A stretch of 64,000 nt of DNA from Bacillota bacterium (GTDB taxonomy: Bacteria; Bacillota; Clostridia; Lachnospirales; Lachnospiraceae). The stretch covers positions 1 to 64,000 of the forward strand of contig JAEWYQ010000086.1 in assembly GCA_023395555.1 (NCBI GenBank), read 5' to 3'. A program made the position numbers and the translations under genes. Below the pieces are notes generated by a model, which made no database searches, was not told where the DNA came from, and was given only the letters and a program-made list of their open reading frames with translations. Shown here in pieces: positions 53,182 to 62,128 of the stretch (the first letter of the stretch is position 1; each line of letters begins with the position of its first letter).

Positions 53182-53745
53182 ATGAAAAAGAATATACTAT
53201 TCATTATATTAACAGCAGCGGTAATGATGGCGGCAGGCTGCAGCAGCAAGGAAGATGAGATGCCGGATTTTATTCCGACAGCGATACCAAAGAACGGCGG
53301 CGAAGTGATTGATTCTGAGGATACAGCAGCCGGGGAGGAGCCCGGATCAGAGGAAACACCGGAAGATAGCGGGACAGAGGAGGCTCCGGGAGATGACACC
53401 CAGGCAACCCCCACTCCCCCGACGGTTCATGTTGGGCAGACAACGGTAATGTATGTAAAGCTGAAGGCATACGGTGCAATATTGAATGTCCGGTCAGCGC
53501 CCTCCAAGGATAGTGATATTGTAGGATTTCTTGTACATACGGAGCGCATCCGGGTGGTTGATATTGCGGATGGCTGGGCAAGCTTTCTTTATAACGATGA
53601 GGTTCGCTATGTCAGTGCCGATTACCTGGTAACAGAACGGCCGGAATATCTTACTCCTCCTACCCATACGCCGGTACCAACGGTAAAGCCGAATCAGGAG
53701 GGCACGCTGGAAGGTGATTCCGGAACGGCATCGCCAGAGATATAA
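53182..53745 (+). CDS. Lipoprotein with SH3-like domain
   Basis: A 187-residue exported lipoprotein. The start at 53182 gives a lipobox with MMAAGC (C about 21). An acidic, Thr/Pro-rich linker follows to about residue 85 (DTAAGEEPGSEETPEDSG). A bacterial SH3 domain follows (about 92-160: ILNVRSAPSKDSDIVGFL, ADGWASF, DEVRYVSADYL), and finally a Pro/Thr-rich tail. SH3b domains bind peptidoglycan peptides, so it likely sits between membrane and wall. Its last 52 bases overlap the convergent LysR gene. Confidence 0.85.
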   Translation: MKKNILFIILTAAVMMAAGCSSKEDEMPDFIPTAIPKNGGEVIDSEDTAAGEEPGSEETPEDSGTEEAPGDDTQATPTPPTVHVGQTTVMYVKLKAYGAILNVRSAPSKDSDIVGFLVHTERIRVVDIADGWASFLYNDEVRYVSADYLVTERPEYLTPPTHTPVPTVKPNQEGTLEGDSGTASPEI

Positions 53746-54611
53746 TCTATAAATTTAAGCATTGAATCAGAGAGGAAGGCATTCCTGGGATAGGAAAAAC
53801 CGACCTCTCTTTTGCTGACAGGAATTCTTAGAGGGATCTGGATTAAAGTGCCGTCCTCCAGCTCCTTTTGAACAAATTCCTTGATTACGCAGGCAACACC
53901 CAGGCTGGTTTTGGCAAATTCAATCAGGAGATCCATGGTGCTGACCTCCAGTATCTGCTTCGGCTCAATATGATTCGATTTGAAATAGTCGTCCATATGC
54001 TTTCTGGAGATGTTCCCGCCGTCCAGCAGCATAATATTGGCACAGGAGAAGATGTCCTCACTGTTTTCACGAAGCAGCAGATTATCCAGATAGCTTTTGG
54101 TAGCAACAAAGATATCTTCAATAGGCCCAAGGGAGTAGAAGAGAAAAGCGTCATTGCCCGGATTGGCTACGAGGCCCACATCCAGAGTACCGTTCTCCAG
54201 CAGCTTCATGGTATGGGAGGAGGATTGGTTATGAATATTGATCTTAATGTGGGGATATTCTCTCACAAAGCCGTTCAGGTAGGGAAGGAGAAGATGCTTG
54301 CACAGGGTGGTGCTGGCACCGATCCGCAGCTGTCCGATGCCCAGATCATGAACATGTCTCAGGCTTGTTTCTCCCTGCTTCAGTATATCGAAGGCGCTTC
54401 TGGTATATTCATACAGAAGCTGCCCCTCTTCGGTCAGCCTGACACCGCGGGAACTGCGTACGAACAGGGTTACACCCAGATTATCCTCCAGGCTCTGGAT
54501 GGATTTGCTGACTGCCGGCTGGCTGATATAGAGCTGCTTTGCAGCCTTGGAGATATTCCCGGCTTCCGATACACAATTGAAGATATAATATAAGGACAGA
54601 TTTTGCTCCAT
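53694..54611 (-). CDS. LysR-family regulator (likely of leuBCD)
   Basis: A 305-residue LysR regulator: N-terminal winged helix (LYYIFNCVSEAGNISKAAKQLYISQPAVSKSIQSLEDNLG) and a C-terminal LysR substrate domain to about 290. The start is set at the ATG at 54611 with AAAGGAG upstream; a GTG three codons earlier is possible. It is divergent from leuB, across a palindromic intergenic region, and is the obvious candidate regulator of the leucine operon (inference). The stop lies inside the coding end of the SH3 lipoprotein gene (52-base convergent overlap). Confidence 0.9.
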   Translation of the reverse strand: MEQNLSLYYIFNCVSEAGNISKAAKQLYISQPAVSKSIQSLEDNLGVTLFVRSSRGVRLTEEGQLLYEYTRSAFDILKQGETSLRHVHDLGIGQLRIGASTTLCKHLLLPYLNGFVREYPHIKINIHNQSSSHTMKLLENGTLDVGLVANPGNDAFLFYSLGPIEDIFVATKSYLDNLLLRENSEDIFSCANIMLLDGGNISRKHMDDYFKSNHIEPKQILEVSTMDLLIEFAKTSLGVACVIKEFVQKELEDGTLIQIPLRIPVSKREVGFSYPRNAFLSDSMLKFIDYISGDAVPESPSSVPS

Positions 54612-54632
54612 TGCAAACACTCCTTTGATGAT

Positions 54633-54647
54633 ATAACGATTGGTTAT
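54633..54647. promoter_or_regulatory. Palindromic LysR-type operator
   Basis: ATAAC-GATTG-GTTAT is a perfect palindrome of 5-base arms with a 5-base centre, matching the T-N11-A pattern of LysR boxes. A second, imperfect palindrome (ATAATATGTATTAT) lies about 15 bases to the right. Both are in the 116 bases between the divergent LysR and leuB genes. Confidence 0.5.
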
Positions 54648-54727
54648 AACTGATATTAATAATATGTATTATGATTATACCAGACACCATGATAAAATGG
54701 CAATAGAAAATTTATACGGAGGTTGAT

Positions 54728-55810
54728 ATGCAATATAATATCGCAGTCATTCCCGGTGATGGAATTGGGCCGGAGATTATTACGGAAGCAAAGAAGGTGC
54801 TGGACCAGGTCGGTGAAGCGTTCGGCCATGCCTTTGCTTACACGGAGGTACTGATGGGCGGAGTCTCCATTGATGCAACAGGGGTTCCCCTGACGGAGGA
54901 GGCCCTGGAGACAGCAAAGAAAAGCGACAGCGTACTTCTGGGCGCAGTGGGCGGCAATGTAGGGCAGTCGAACTGGTATAGCCTTCCTCCCCACCTTCGG
55001 CCAGAAGCAGGGCTGCTGGCCATCCGTAAGGGATTGAATCTGTTTGCCAATATCCGTCCGGCAGTGCTTTATGACGAGCTGAAGGGGGCCTGTCCGCTGA
55101 AGGATGAGATAATAGGAAAGGGCTTTGATTTCGTAGTAATGAGGGAGCTGACGGGAGGACTTTACTTTGGAGAACGTCATACCCGGGAGGAGAACGGAAT
55201 TCGTAAGGCGACGGATACCCTGGTGTACGACGAGAATGAGATCAGAAGAATTGCAAAATGGGCCTTTGAGATAGCAATGAAGCGCAGCAGGAGGGTTTGC
55301 AGCGTGGATAAAGCCAATGTCCTTGATTCCTCCAGACTGTGGAGGCAGGTAACCAAAGAGGTGGCGAAGGAATATCCCGAGGTGGAGCTTACGGATATGC
55401 TGGTGGACAATTGCGCCATGCAGCTGGTGAAAAACCCGGGGCAGTTTGATGTTATCCTGACAGAGAATATGTTCGGCGACATCCTTTCCGATGAAGCCAG
55501 TATGATCACCGGTTCCATCGGTATGCTGGCCTCCGCCAGTCTTGGGGATACCAGGCTGGGGCTGTACGAGCCAAGTCACGGATCGGCGCCGGATATTGCG
55601 GGGCAGAATAAGGCGAATCCCATTGCCACCATATTATCCGCAGCCATGATGCTTCGCTACTCCTTTGATCTGGAGAAGGAAGCAGACCGTGTGGAAGCAG
55701 CGGTGAAAGAGGTTCTCAGAAAAGGGTACCGTACCATTGATATTATGTCGGAGGGAATGACTCTGGTGGGAACGAAGGAAATGGGAGACCTGATTGCTGC
55801 TGAGATTTAA
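54728..55810 (+). CDS. leuB: 3-isopropylmalate dehydrogenase
   Basis: The 360-residue NAD-dependent decarboxylating dehydrogenase catalyses the third step of leucine synthesis. The Rossmann-like start [13 protein letters not shown] is clear. So are the substrate arginines ([17 protein letters not shown]), the D-x-x-x-D magnesium site ([23 protein letters not shown]) and the adenine loop ([20 protein letters not shown]). Standard length. The ATG follows ACGGAGG. It is divergent from the LysR gene and followed by a dispersed repeat, leuC and leuD. Confidence 0.97.
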   Translation: MQYNIAVIPGDGIGPEIITEAKKVLDQVGEAFGHAFAYTEVLMGGVSIDATGVPLTEEALETAKKSDSVLLGAVGGNVGQSNWYSLPPHLRPEAGLLAIRKGLNLFANIRPAVLYDELKGACPLKDEIIGKGFDFVVMRELTGGLYFGERHTREENGIRKATDTLVYDENEIRRIAKWAFEIAMKRSRRVCSVDKANVLDSSRLWRQVTKEVAKEYPEVELTDMLVDNCAMQLVKNPGQFDVILTENMFGDILSDEASMITGSIGMLASASLGDTRLGLYEPSHGSAPDIAGQNKANPIATILSAAMMLRYSFDLEKEADRVEAAVKEVLRKGYRTIDIMSEGMTLVGTKEMGDLIAAEI

Positions 55811-55812
55811 GT

Positions 55813-55901
55813 TTGAAAGAAATGGGACAGATAAAGGAAGGGGTACCGGGTTCATGCCAGCCCTTTCATGGCGATTTGCGGGGGAAAAGGCATGGACATA
55901 A
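55813..55901 (+). repeat. Dispersed structured repeat, copy B
   Basis: It matches 22396-22485. Both start TTGAAAGAAAT, and the last 58 bases (55844-55901) align without gaps at 47 of 58. The arms TCATGCC and GGCATGGA can pair. Compared with copy A, the outer pair is T-A instead of C-G, and the loop keeps TTTCATGGCG. It lies between leuB and leuC, 26 bases before the leuC ATG. Alternative pairing GCCA/TGGC is possible within the element. Confidence 0.6.
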
Positions 55902-55927
55902 GGATGATAGTGAAGGAGGATATAACG

Positions 55928-57211
55928 ATGAGTGAACCTTGTAACAAAGGCATGACAATGACGCAGAAGATACTGGCTGCTCATGCGGGACTGGAGCAGG
56001 TGACGGCAGGACAGTTGATCGAGGCGGATCTGGATCTGGTTCTGGGTAATGACGTTACTGCGCCGGTAGCCATCCGTGAGATGGAGAAGATGAAGAATAA
56101 GAAGGTATTTGATAAGGATAAGATTGCTCTTGTTCCGGATCATTTTACTCCCAATAAGGATATTAAATCGGCAGAGCACTGTAAATGTATGCGTGAATTT
56201 GCAATGGATCAGGATATTACCAATTACTTTGAAATCGGTGAGATGGGAATTGAACATGCCCTGCTTCCGGAGAAGGGACTGGTAGTTGCCGGAGACGCAG
56301 TAATCGGAGCGGACTCCCATACCTGTACCTATGGAGCCCTCGGAGCCTTCTCCACCGGCGTCGGCAGTACGGATATGGCGGCCGGGATGGCGACGGGCAA
56401 AGCCTGGTTCAAGGTTCCTTCCGCAATCAAATTTGTTTTGACGGGAAAGCCTGCTCCCTGGGTCAGCGGAAAGGATGTTATTCTTCATATTATCGGCAAA
56501 ATCGGTGTGGACGGGGCATTGTACAGGTCCATGGAATTTGTGGGAGACGGAATAAAGAATCTTACCATGGATGACCGCTTCACCATGGCGAACATGGCCA
56601 TTGAAGCCGGGGCAAAGAACGGTATCTTCCCTGTGGATGAGCTGGCTATAGAGTATATGAAGGAGCATTCCAAGAAAGAATATAAGATATATGAGGCGGA
56701 TGAGAATGCCGAGTACGATGAGGTGTATGAGATTGATCTCTCATCCCTCAGGCCCACGGTTGCATTTCCCCATCTTCCTGAGAATACACGCACCATTGAT
56801 GAAGTGGGTGAGGTGAAGATTGACCAGGTAGTGATCGGCTCCTGCACCAATGGACGGATTGATGATCTCCGGATTGCCGCTAAGGTTTTGGAGGGCAGGA
56901 AGGTTGCGCGCGGGATGCGTGTTATCATCTTCCCCGCAACCCAGGCTATCTATCTTCAGGCGATGGAAGAAGGGCTGCTTGCTACCTTTATCAAAGCCGG
57001 GGCGGTAGTCAGCACACCCACCTGCGGACCCTGCCTGGGCGGACATATGGGAATACTGGCAGCGGGCGAGCGGGCGGTTGCCACTACGAACCGTAACTTT
57101 GTCGGACGTATGGGACATGTGGATTCCGAGGTGTATCTGGCAAGCCCGGCAGTAGCGGCAGCCAGTGCGGTTACCGGCAAGATCTCCGGTCCTGCCGAGC
57201 TTGGATTATAA
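55928..57211 (+). CDS. leuC: 3-isopropylmalate dehydratase large subunit
   Basis: The 427-residue aconitase-family subunit with leuD isomerises 2- to 3-isopropylmalate. The start at 55928 follows AAGGAGG; earlier ATGs lie in the dispersed repeat. The 4Fe-4S cysteines are in [20 protein letters not shown] and [13 protein letters not shown]. The length is that of the shorter (archaeal/HacA-like) leuC clade common in Clostridia. It is followed 18 bases on by leuD. Confidence 0.97.
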   Translation: MSEPCNKGMTMTQKILAAHAGLEQVTAGQLIEADLDLVLGNDVTAPVAIREMEKMKNKKVFDKDKIALVPDHFTPNKDIKSAEHCKCMREFAMDQDITNYFEIGEMGIEHALLPEKGLVVAGDAVIGADSHTCTYGALGAFSTGVGSTDMAAGMATGKAWFKVPSAIKFVLTGKPAPWVSGKDVILHIIGKIGVDGALYRSMEFVGDGIKNLTMDDRFTMANMAIEAGAKNGIFPVDELAIEYMKEHSKKEYKIYEADENAEYDEVYEIDLSSLRPTVAFPHLPENTRTIDEVGEVKIDQVVIGSCTNGRIDDLRIAAKVLEGRKVARGMRVIIFPATQAIYLQAMEEGLLATFIKAGAVVSTPTCGPCLGGHMGILAAGERAVATTNRNFVGRMGHVDSEVYLASPAVAAASAVTGKISGPAELGL

Positions 57212-57229
57212 TTGGATGGAGGGATAAAA

Positions 57230-57715
57230 ATGAAAGCGATTGGAACAGTACACAAATATGGCGATAATGTTGATACCGATGTAATCATTCCCGCACGGTA
57301 TCTGAATTCCTCCAATCCGAAGGAGCTTGCCGCAAAATGCATGATCGATATTGACAAGGACTTTGTAAACCGTGTAAAAGTCGGAGATATTATGGTCGCC
57401 AGCAAGAATTTCGGCTGCGGCTCCTCCAGGGAGCATGCACCCATTGCCATAAAGGCTGCGGGAATCAGCTGTGTTATTGCTGAGACCTTTGCAAGAATAT
57501 TCTACCGCAATGCCATTAATATCGGTCTGCCCATCATAGAGTGCCCTGAGGCTGCAAAGGAAATTGAGGCCGGTGACCAGGTGGAGGTTGATTTTGACAG
57601 CGGTATGATCTATGACCGGACAAAGGGAACCCGGTACCAGGGTCAGGCATTTCCTGAATTCATGCAAAAGATTATTAAGGCGGAAGGCCTGATCAATTAC
57701 ATTAATAATAAGTAA
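57230..57715 (+). CDS. leuD: 3-isopropylmalate dehydratase small subunit
   Basis: The 161-residue swivelling subunit of isopropylmalate isomerase. The start at 57230 is preferred because GGATGGAGGG precedes it and homologues begin [25 protein letters not shown]. Substrate residues are in [14 protein letters not shown] and [15 protein letters not shown]. The length is normal for the short leuD clade matching leuC here. A strong terminator follows. Confidence 0.96.
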   Translation: MKAIGTVHKYGDNVDTDVIIPARYLNSSNPKELAAKCMIDIDKDFVNRVKVGDIMVASKNFGCGSSREHAPIAIKAAGISCVIAETFARIFYRNAINIGLPIIECPEAAKEIEAGDQVEVDFDSGMIYDRTKGTRYQGQAFPEFMQKIIKAEGLINYINNK

Positions 57716-57758
57716 GCTATAATCGGATTTTGATATAGAATGTAGAAATAAGAACAGA

Positions 57759-57798
57759 AGGGTCTGCCGGGTAAGAATATTACCTGGGAGACCTTTTT
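57759..57798 (+). terminator. Rho-independent terminator after leuD
   Basis: The arms GGTCTGCCGGGTAA and TTACCTGGGAGACC pair with two mismatches and are followed directly by TTTTT (57794-57798). It ends the leu operon. Confidence 0.85.
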
Positions 57799-57925
57799 CA
57801 GGCCGTTATAGGCGGTTGAAAAGAGGAATAGAATGGATGAATTAGGAATGTGACCTGCTTTCGGAACATTGACCAGGCTGGCATCATATTTTGAAATAGA
57901 ACTTCTTATAGGTGATGGTACTGAC

Positions 57926-58933
57926 ATGGATGGTACAATAAGATATACAATCAGGCCATATGATACGGTGTGGATGCTTGCCCAGATATTTAATACCACG
58001 GTGGATTCGATCATGGATCTGAATCCCGGAATCGATCCCCGCAATCTGATGATTGGGCAGGTTATTACAATACGGCCCGGCTACCAGAACTATCCTGCTT
58101 ATCCGGTTGCTCCGGGAACGTCGGCAAATACCGGCGTAGGGAACGGTCAGGACGGAAGGAATGATGGAAGCAGCACGAATACTCGGGACAACATGGATAA
58201 CCGTAACGGAGTAAATGACCGAAACAGCGTAAATAACCGTAGTGGAGTAAACGACAGCAACAGCATGAATAGCCGTAATGGAATAAATGACCGAAATAAT
58301 ATGGATAACCGTAATAATGTAAATAACCGTAACAGCATGGACAGCCGCAATGGAATGAATGACCGGGACTGGCAGGAGAGCGATGGGCTGAATCATGAGG
58401 CGGAAGGAAATATGATGGATATGGTGAATTATTTCCGTCTGCTTTGGGAACAGCATGTGGAGTGGACGAGAATGACCTTCATGGCGGCAATCCATCAGCT
58501 TCCCGATGCGGAACAGATCTTGCAGCGGCTTCTGCGGAATGCTATGGATTTTGCCAATGCCCTGGCTGCTTTCTATGGGGATGAGGCGGCAGAGGAATTT
58601 GAAAGGCTTTTTACGGAACATATCAGAATTGCCGGAGAGCTGGTACAGGCAGCAATGGCGGGAGATAACGGCGCAGTGGCGGATGCGGACCGCAGATGGC
58701 ATGAGAATGCGGATCAGATTGCGAGACTTCTTGCCGGCATGAATCCCTACTGGAGCGAAGAGGACTGGAGTGCGATGCTGTATGAGCACCTGGAATTACT
58801 AAGATCCGATATAGAGAATATGCTGGCCGGAAATTATGAGGAAAGCATTAACGGATATGATGAAATTGAGATGCAGGCCCTTGAGATGGCTGATATGATG
58901 GCGGAAGGAATAGCAATGCAATTTCCCTGGTAA
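57926..58933 (+). CDS. LysM protein with Asn-rich hexapeptide repeats
   Basis: The 335-residue protein starts at the ATG at 57926; the frame is open 19 codons further but has a poor ribosome site there. Residues about 5-50 are one LysM domain (YTIRPYDTVWMLAQIFNTTVDSIMDLNPG, then IGQVITI), which binds peptidoglycan glycans or chitin-like polymers. Residues 91-148 are an Asn/Arg hexapeptide repeat. The rest, about 160-335, is helical (HVEWTRMTFMAAIHQLPDAEQILQ...), perhaps a four-helix bundle. No signal peptide is seen, so it may be a spore-coat or forespore protein, as other LysM proteins without signals are (inference). Confidence 0.8.
   Translation: MDGTIRYTIRPYDTVWMLAQIFNTTVDSIMDLNPGIDPRNLMIGQVITIRPGYQNYPAYPVAPGTSANTGVGNGQDGRNDGSSTNTRDNMDNRNGVNDRNSVNNRSGVNDSNSMNSRNGINDRNNMDNRNNVNNRNSMDSRNGMNDRDWQESDGLNHEAEGNMMDMVNYFRLLWEQHVEWTRMTFMAAIHQLPDAEQILQRLLRNAMDFANALAAFYGDEAAEEFERLFTEHIRIAGELVQAAMAGDNGAVADADRRWHENADQIARLLAGMNPYWSEEDWSAMLYEHLELLRSDIENMLAGNYEESINGYDEIEMQALEMADMMAEGIAMQFPW
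58196..58369 (+). repeat. 18-base in-frame tandem repeat
   Basis: Nearly ten degenerate units of 18 bases encode the hexapeptide [ND][NDS]R[NS]x[VMI], where x is G, S or N. Units stay in frame throughout. The copy number is likely variable between strains by slippage. Confidence 0.85.
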
Positions 58934-59052
58934 ACAATATAAAAAGAAAAAACATCCAATGATATAAAAGTATTTTGGTGAATGATTTGTATTTTTCCTG
59001 CAAACACTAATACCGCAATAAATAAAATACGTTAGAAAGTTGGAGGAAAACT

Positions 59053-59232
59053 ATGGCAGTCAGAAAAATGGATAAACCGAATGAAGGGATAAAATGCGTT
59101 GTAAATACCTGTGAATATCATATGAACGGAGACCACTGCGCGGCAGAAAAGATTCAAGTGGAACCCAGGAATGCCAAGGATTCGGACCAGACCGATTGTA
59201 CTACCTTTACAAGAAAAGATAAGATGTATTAG
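59053..59232 (+). CDS. DUF1540 small cysteine protein
   Basis: A 59-residue protein starting at the ATG at 59053 after GGAGGAAA. Its cysteines (C15, C20, C29, C51) follow the DUF1540 pattern (KCVVNTCEYHMNGDHCAAEKIQV, then TDCTTF), a short domain common in Clostridia and often linked to sporulation. It may bind metal through the cysteines. It lies between the LysM gene and a strong terminator; 119 bases of AT-rich sequence precede it. Confidence 0.85.
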   Translation: MAVRKMDKPNEGIKCVVNTCEYHMNGDHCAAEKIQVEPRNAKDSDQTDCTTFTRKDKMY

Positions 59233-59261
59233 AATATACATTGCAGGCAATGTATAACAAA

Positions 59262-59303
59262 GGGCTGTTTTTGAGGAGAAGATCTTCTCTTCGAAAACAG
59301 CCC
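59262..59303. terminator. Long bidirectional hairpin
   Basis: GGGCTGTTTT (59262-59271) and AAAACAGCCC (59294-59303) are perfect arms. The inside, GAGAAGATCTTCTC, is itself a palindrome. It separates the convergent DUF1540 and AI-2E genes. Confidence 0.75.
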
Positions 59304-59310
59304 GAATTAT

Positions 59311-60378
59311 TTATGTCTTTTTGAAAAAATGTATGCTGCCATCGTCATTCAGCTTAACAATAATGGTGGCGATGATGGGAAGAATGAAGAGGCCGAGAAC
59401 ACCCATGAGCTGGGCTCCTACATACATCAGTATCAAGGTAATAATGGGATGCAGGCCGATCTGCTGTCCGACAATACGGGGCTCGATAGCCTGGCGGATT
59501 GCGGTGATAACAACATAGAGCAGCAGCATTCCGACACCGATCTTAGTGTTGCCGATGATCAGGGAAATAATGGCCCAGGGCAGCAATACGGCTCCGGTTC
59601 CCAGAATAGGCATAACATCAATGATTGCAACCAGAGCTCCGAAGAGAAAAGGGTTCGCAATGCCCAGAATCCAAAAGCCGATGGACAGCTCCAGGAAGGT
59701 AATGCTGATGATGGTAGCATAAGCACGTATAAATTTCCCAATGGTTCCGATGCCGTTGTCCTTGAGTTTGAGAATCATCTCCCTGCGCTCCGGCTTGATC
59801 TGGAGAATGAGGAAGCGGGTAATTCTGTGATAATCAATAGTAAAGAAGAAGGAAGAAACAATAGTAAAGATAAGATTAATCAACAGGTTCGGCAGGGAAG
59901 CCGCAAAGCGTGCAATGAAGCCTACCACAGCCGAAGAAGCATTGGTTAAAAATTGAATAATGGAATTGCTGATATTATTTAAGATATCCTCGAGATAAAA
60001 CTCAATGTCGGGAAAACGTCTGATTATTTCATCGGTTGCCTGTTGTATCGCAGGAAGAACCGTGGTTTCATACAGGGAGGGAAGGCTGTAAAACAAATTG
60101 CTCAGGAAGCCGAAAGCCTTAAAGCCTATCATGCTGGCCACAACGCCCAGCACCCCGTAAAAAATAATCAGAATAAGAATGGACATCAGGATGCGGTTGA
60201 CGCGGAATTTCTTATTAAGCATATCAATGGGCTTGCGGAAAATCAGCGCAAGAATGACACCGATGACAAAGGGCATCAATAAAGGCAGCAGGTATTTAAT
60301 CCCTACATATACAATTCCAAGGAGAAAAATAATATAAATGACATGTATGATAAATGCTTTTTGTTTCTCGATATTCAT
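59311..60378 (-). CDS. AI-2E/PerM family transporter
   Basis: A 355-residue membrane protein with seven or eight spans, of the AI-2E exporter/PerM family: spans at about 10-28, 30-47, 60-80, 150-175, 205-235, 240-275 and 310-340, with the family motif (ALVAIIDVMPILGTGAVLLPWAI, about 240-262). Members export autoinducer-2 or exchange Na+ for H+, so the substrate is not fixed. It is probably the third gene of the pit operon, 42 bases after DUF47. The start follows AAGGGAAGGAC. Confidence 0.88.
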   Translation of the reverse strand: MNIEKQKAFIIHVIYIIFLLGIVYVGIKYLLPLLMPFVIGVILALIFRKPIDMLNKKFRVNRILMSILILIIFYGVLGVVASMIGFKAFGFLSNLFYSLPSLYETTVLPAIQQATDEIIRRFPDIEFYLEDILNNISNSIIQFLTNASSAVVGFIARFAASLPNLLINLIFTIVSSFFFTIDYHRITRFLILQIKPERREMILKLKDNGIGTIGKFIRAYATIISITFLELSIGFWILGIANPFLFGALVAIIDVMPILGTGAVLLPWAIISLIIGNTKIGVGMLLLYVVITAIRQAIEPRIVGQQIGLHPIITLILMYVGAQLMGVLGLFILPIIATIIVKLNDDGSIHFFKKT

Positions 60379-60420
60379 ATCGAACTATGTCCTTCCCTGT
60401 TTTGATCAGTCTGGCTCCGA

Positions 60421-61044
60421 TTAGGAGTTCTTCATCACAATACTCTCCAGCACATCTGCCACATCCTCGCAGTTATCGCAGCAGCGCTCCATACGGTGAA
60501 ATATCTCGGTCCAGCACATTAATTCAATGGGGTCCTTGGAGGTCTGGAACAGCTTGCGCATGGAGTCAACATATAAAGCGTCAGCGTCTTCCTCCAGACG
60601 GTTGATTTCAATTGTTTTCTCATGAAGCTTCTTAGGGCTCTTAAAGTTCTTGAACTCCTCCAGGGCTTCATCCATGGCCTTGCAGCAGTCAACAATCAGC
60701 TTTGTAAACTTCAGGATTTCAGGACGGATGGACTGGATGTTAAACATATCAACATAGATTAACACATCCTCAACGGAGTCGGTCACATCATCAATTTCCT
60801 GGGTGAGGGTGGTGATATCCTCCCGCTCGATGGGCGGAAGAAATTCCTTCACCAAATGGTGCATGATCTCATGCTTTGCCAGGTCGGCTCCGTGCTCGAT
60901 CTCATGGGCAGCTTTTACCTGATCGGGAAATTTTGCGGGATCAAAATTGGATAATGTGGAATGCAGGCTCTCGGCTAATTTATAGGAATATTTGGAGAGA
61001 CCGGCAAAGGCATCAAAATAATTATATTCATTTTTTCTTTTCAT
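60421..61044 (-). CDS. DUF47 (PhoU-like) regulator of PiT
   Basis: A 207-residue soluble all-helical protein of the DUF47 family, related to PhoU. The typical metal-binding motif E-H-x-x-D (EIEHGADLAKHE) and EITTLTQEIDDVTDSVEDVL are visible, as is a second copy of the motif near INRLEEDADALY. It usually follows a pit gene and modulates its phosphate uptake. Here it lies 34 bases after pit, in the same direction. Two halves are internally homologous, as in PhoU. Confidence 0.92.
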   Translation of the reverse strand: MKRKNEYNYFDAFAGLSKYSYKLAESLHSTLSNFDPAKFPDQVKAAHEIEHGADLAKHEIMHHLVKEFLPPIEREDITTLTQEIDDVTDSVEDVLIYVDMFNIQSIRPEILKFTKLIVDCCKAMDEALEEFKNFKSPKKLHEKTIEINRLEEDADALYVDSMRKLFQTSKDPIELMCWTEIFHRMERCCDNCEDVADVLESIVMKNS

Positions 61045-61078
61045 GCTGATATATTTCCTTCCTTATTTAATATTTAAT

Positions 61079-62128
61079 TTAAAATATTTTCATAAACAGA
61101 TAAGCCATCAGATATCCCAGCAATCCGCATCCCGGGAAGGTTAAAACCCAGGCGGCAGTCATTTCCTTAACGATTCCCCAATTGACGCTGGAAAGTCTCT
61201 TGGCAGCGCCGACACCCATGATTGCGGTGGTCTTGGTGTGGGTGGTACTTACGGGAACACCCAGCGCGGAAGCGGTAAAGAGGCTGGCTGCGGCAGCAAT
61301 GTCAGCGGAAAAGCCCTGGTATGTAACAAGCTTAACCATACCCATACCCACCGTTTTAATGATCTTATAGCCGCCGATGGAAGTACCCAGAGCCATAACC
61401 AGGGAACACAGCACCATGAGCCAGATGGGAATACTGAATTCCGTAATATCAGCCTGTCCCTTGGCAAGAAACACACCCAGAAGGAATACGCCCATGAACT
61501 TCTGGCCGTCCTGAGCTCCATGCATAAAAGCCATGGCAGCGCCGCCGGCGACCTGAGCCTTAGAGAAAAAGGAATTTGTTTTTCTGCGGTCCATACCCTT
61601 ACAGATAAAAGAGATCAGCTTAGTCACGAGATAGCCTATTCCAAAACCAAGGATGGAGGACATGAACAAGCCGTAGATTACTTTGATCCATTCACTTCCG
61701 TTAATACCCTGCCCGCCCTGAATTGCAATGGCAGCGCCTGAAATACCTGCAATCAAAGCATGGGATTCACTGGTAGGAATACCAAAAGCCCAGGCGGCAG
61801 TCGCCCATACCACAATGGCAAAGAGCGCAGCGCACAAAGCAATCAATGCATTCTTGGGGTTATTGCCGAAATCAACCATGTTATAGATTGTCATGGCTAC
61901 GGCATTGCTAAGCAGAGTCATTACAAATACGCCGAGAAAGTTAAACACAGCCGCCATGATTATGGCGCTTTTTGGACTTATGGATCTTGTCGATACACAG
62001 GTCGCAATCGCATTCGGTGCATCGGTCCAGCCATTCACCAGAATTACTCCCAGAGTAAGGATTACGGTGATAAACAGGGCCGGATTGGATGTCAGCTGCT
62101 TTAAAAACTCAGCTAAAGTTATTGTCAT
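61079..62128 (-). CDS. pit: PiT family inorganic phosphate transporter
   Basis: A 349-residue low-affinity phosphate:cation symporter with about ten membrane spans and the inverted-repeat signatures NGWTDAPNAIATCVSTRSI (about residue 27) and MAFMHGAQDGQKFMGV (about residue 200). GxxxHA-like FGIPTSESHALIAGI and GVPVSTTHTKTTAIMGVG complete the family pattern. The start at 62128 follows GGAGGCTC. It heads the operon pit-DUF47-AI-2E. Repeats of TTTACA 160 bases upstream may be a PhoP binding site. Confidence 0.94.
   Translation of the reverse strand: MTITLAEFLKQLTSNPALFITVILTLGVILVNGWTDAPNAIATCVSTRSISPKSAIIMAAVFNFLGVFVMTLLSNAVAMTIYNMVDFGNNPKNALIALCAALFAIVVWATAAWAFGIPTSESHALIAGISGAAIAIQGGQGINGSEWIKVIYGLFMSSILGFGIGYLVTKLISFICKGMDRRKTNSFFSKAQVAGGAAMAFMHGAQDGQKFMGVFLLGVFLAKGQADITEFSIPIWLMVLCSLVMALGTSIGGYKIIKTVGMGMVKLVTYQGFSADIAAAASLFTASALGVPVSTTHTKTTAIMGVGAAKRLSSVNWGIVKEMTAAWVLTFPGCGLLGYLMAYLFMKIF

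Noticed and set aside
58196..58369. CRISPR-like array
   Set aside because: Units are 18 bases, contiguous, without spacers, and stay in frame: a protein repeat.
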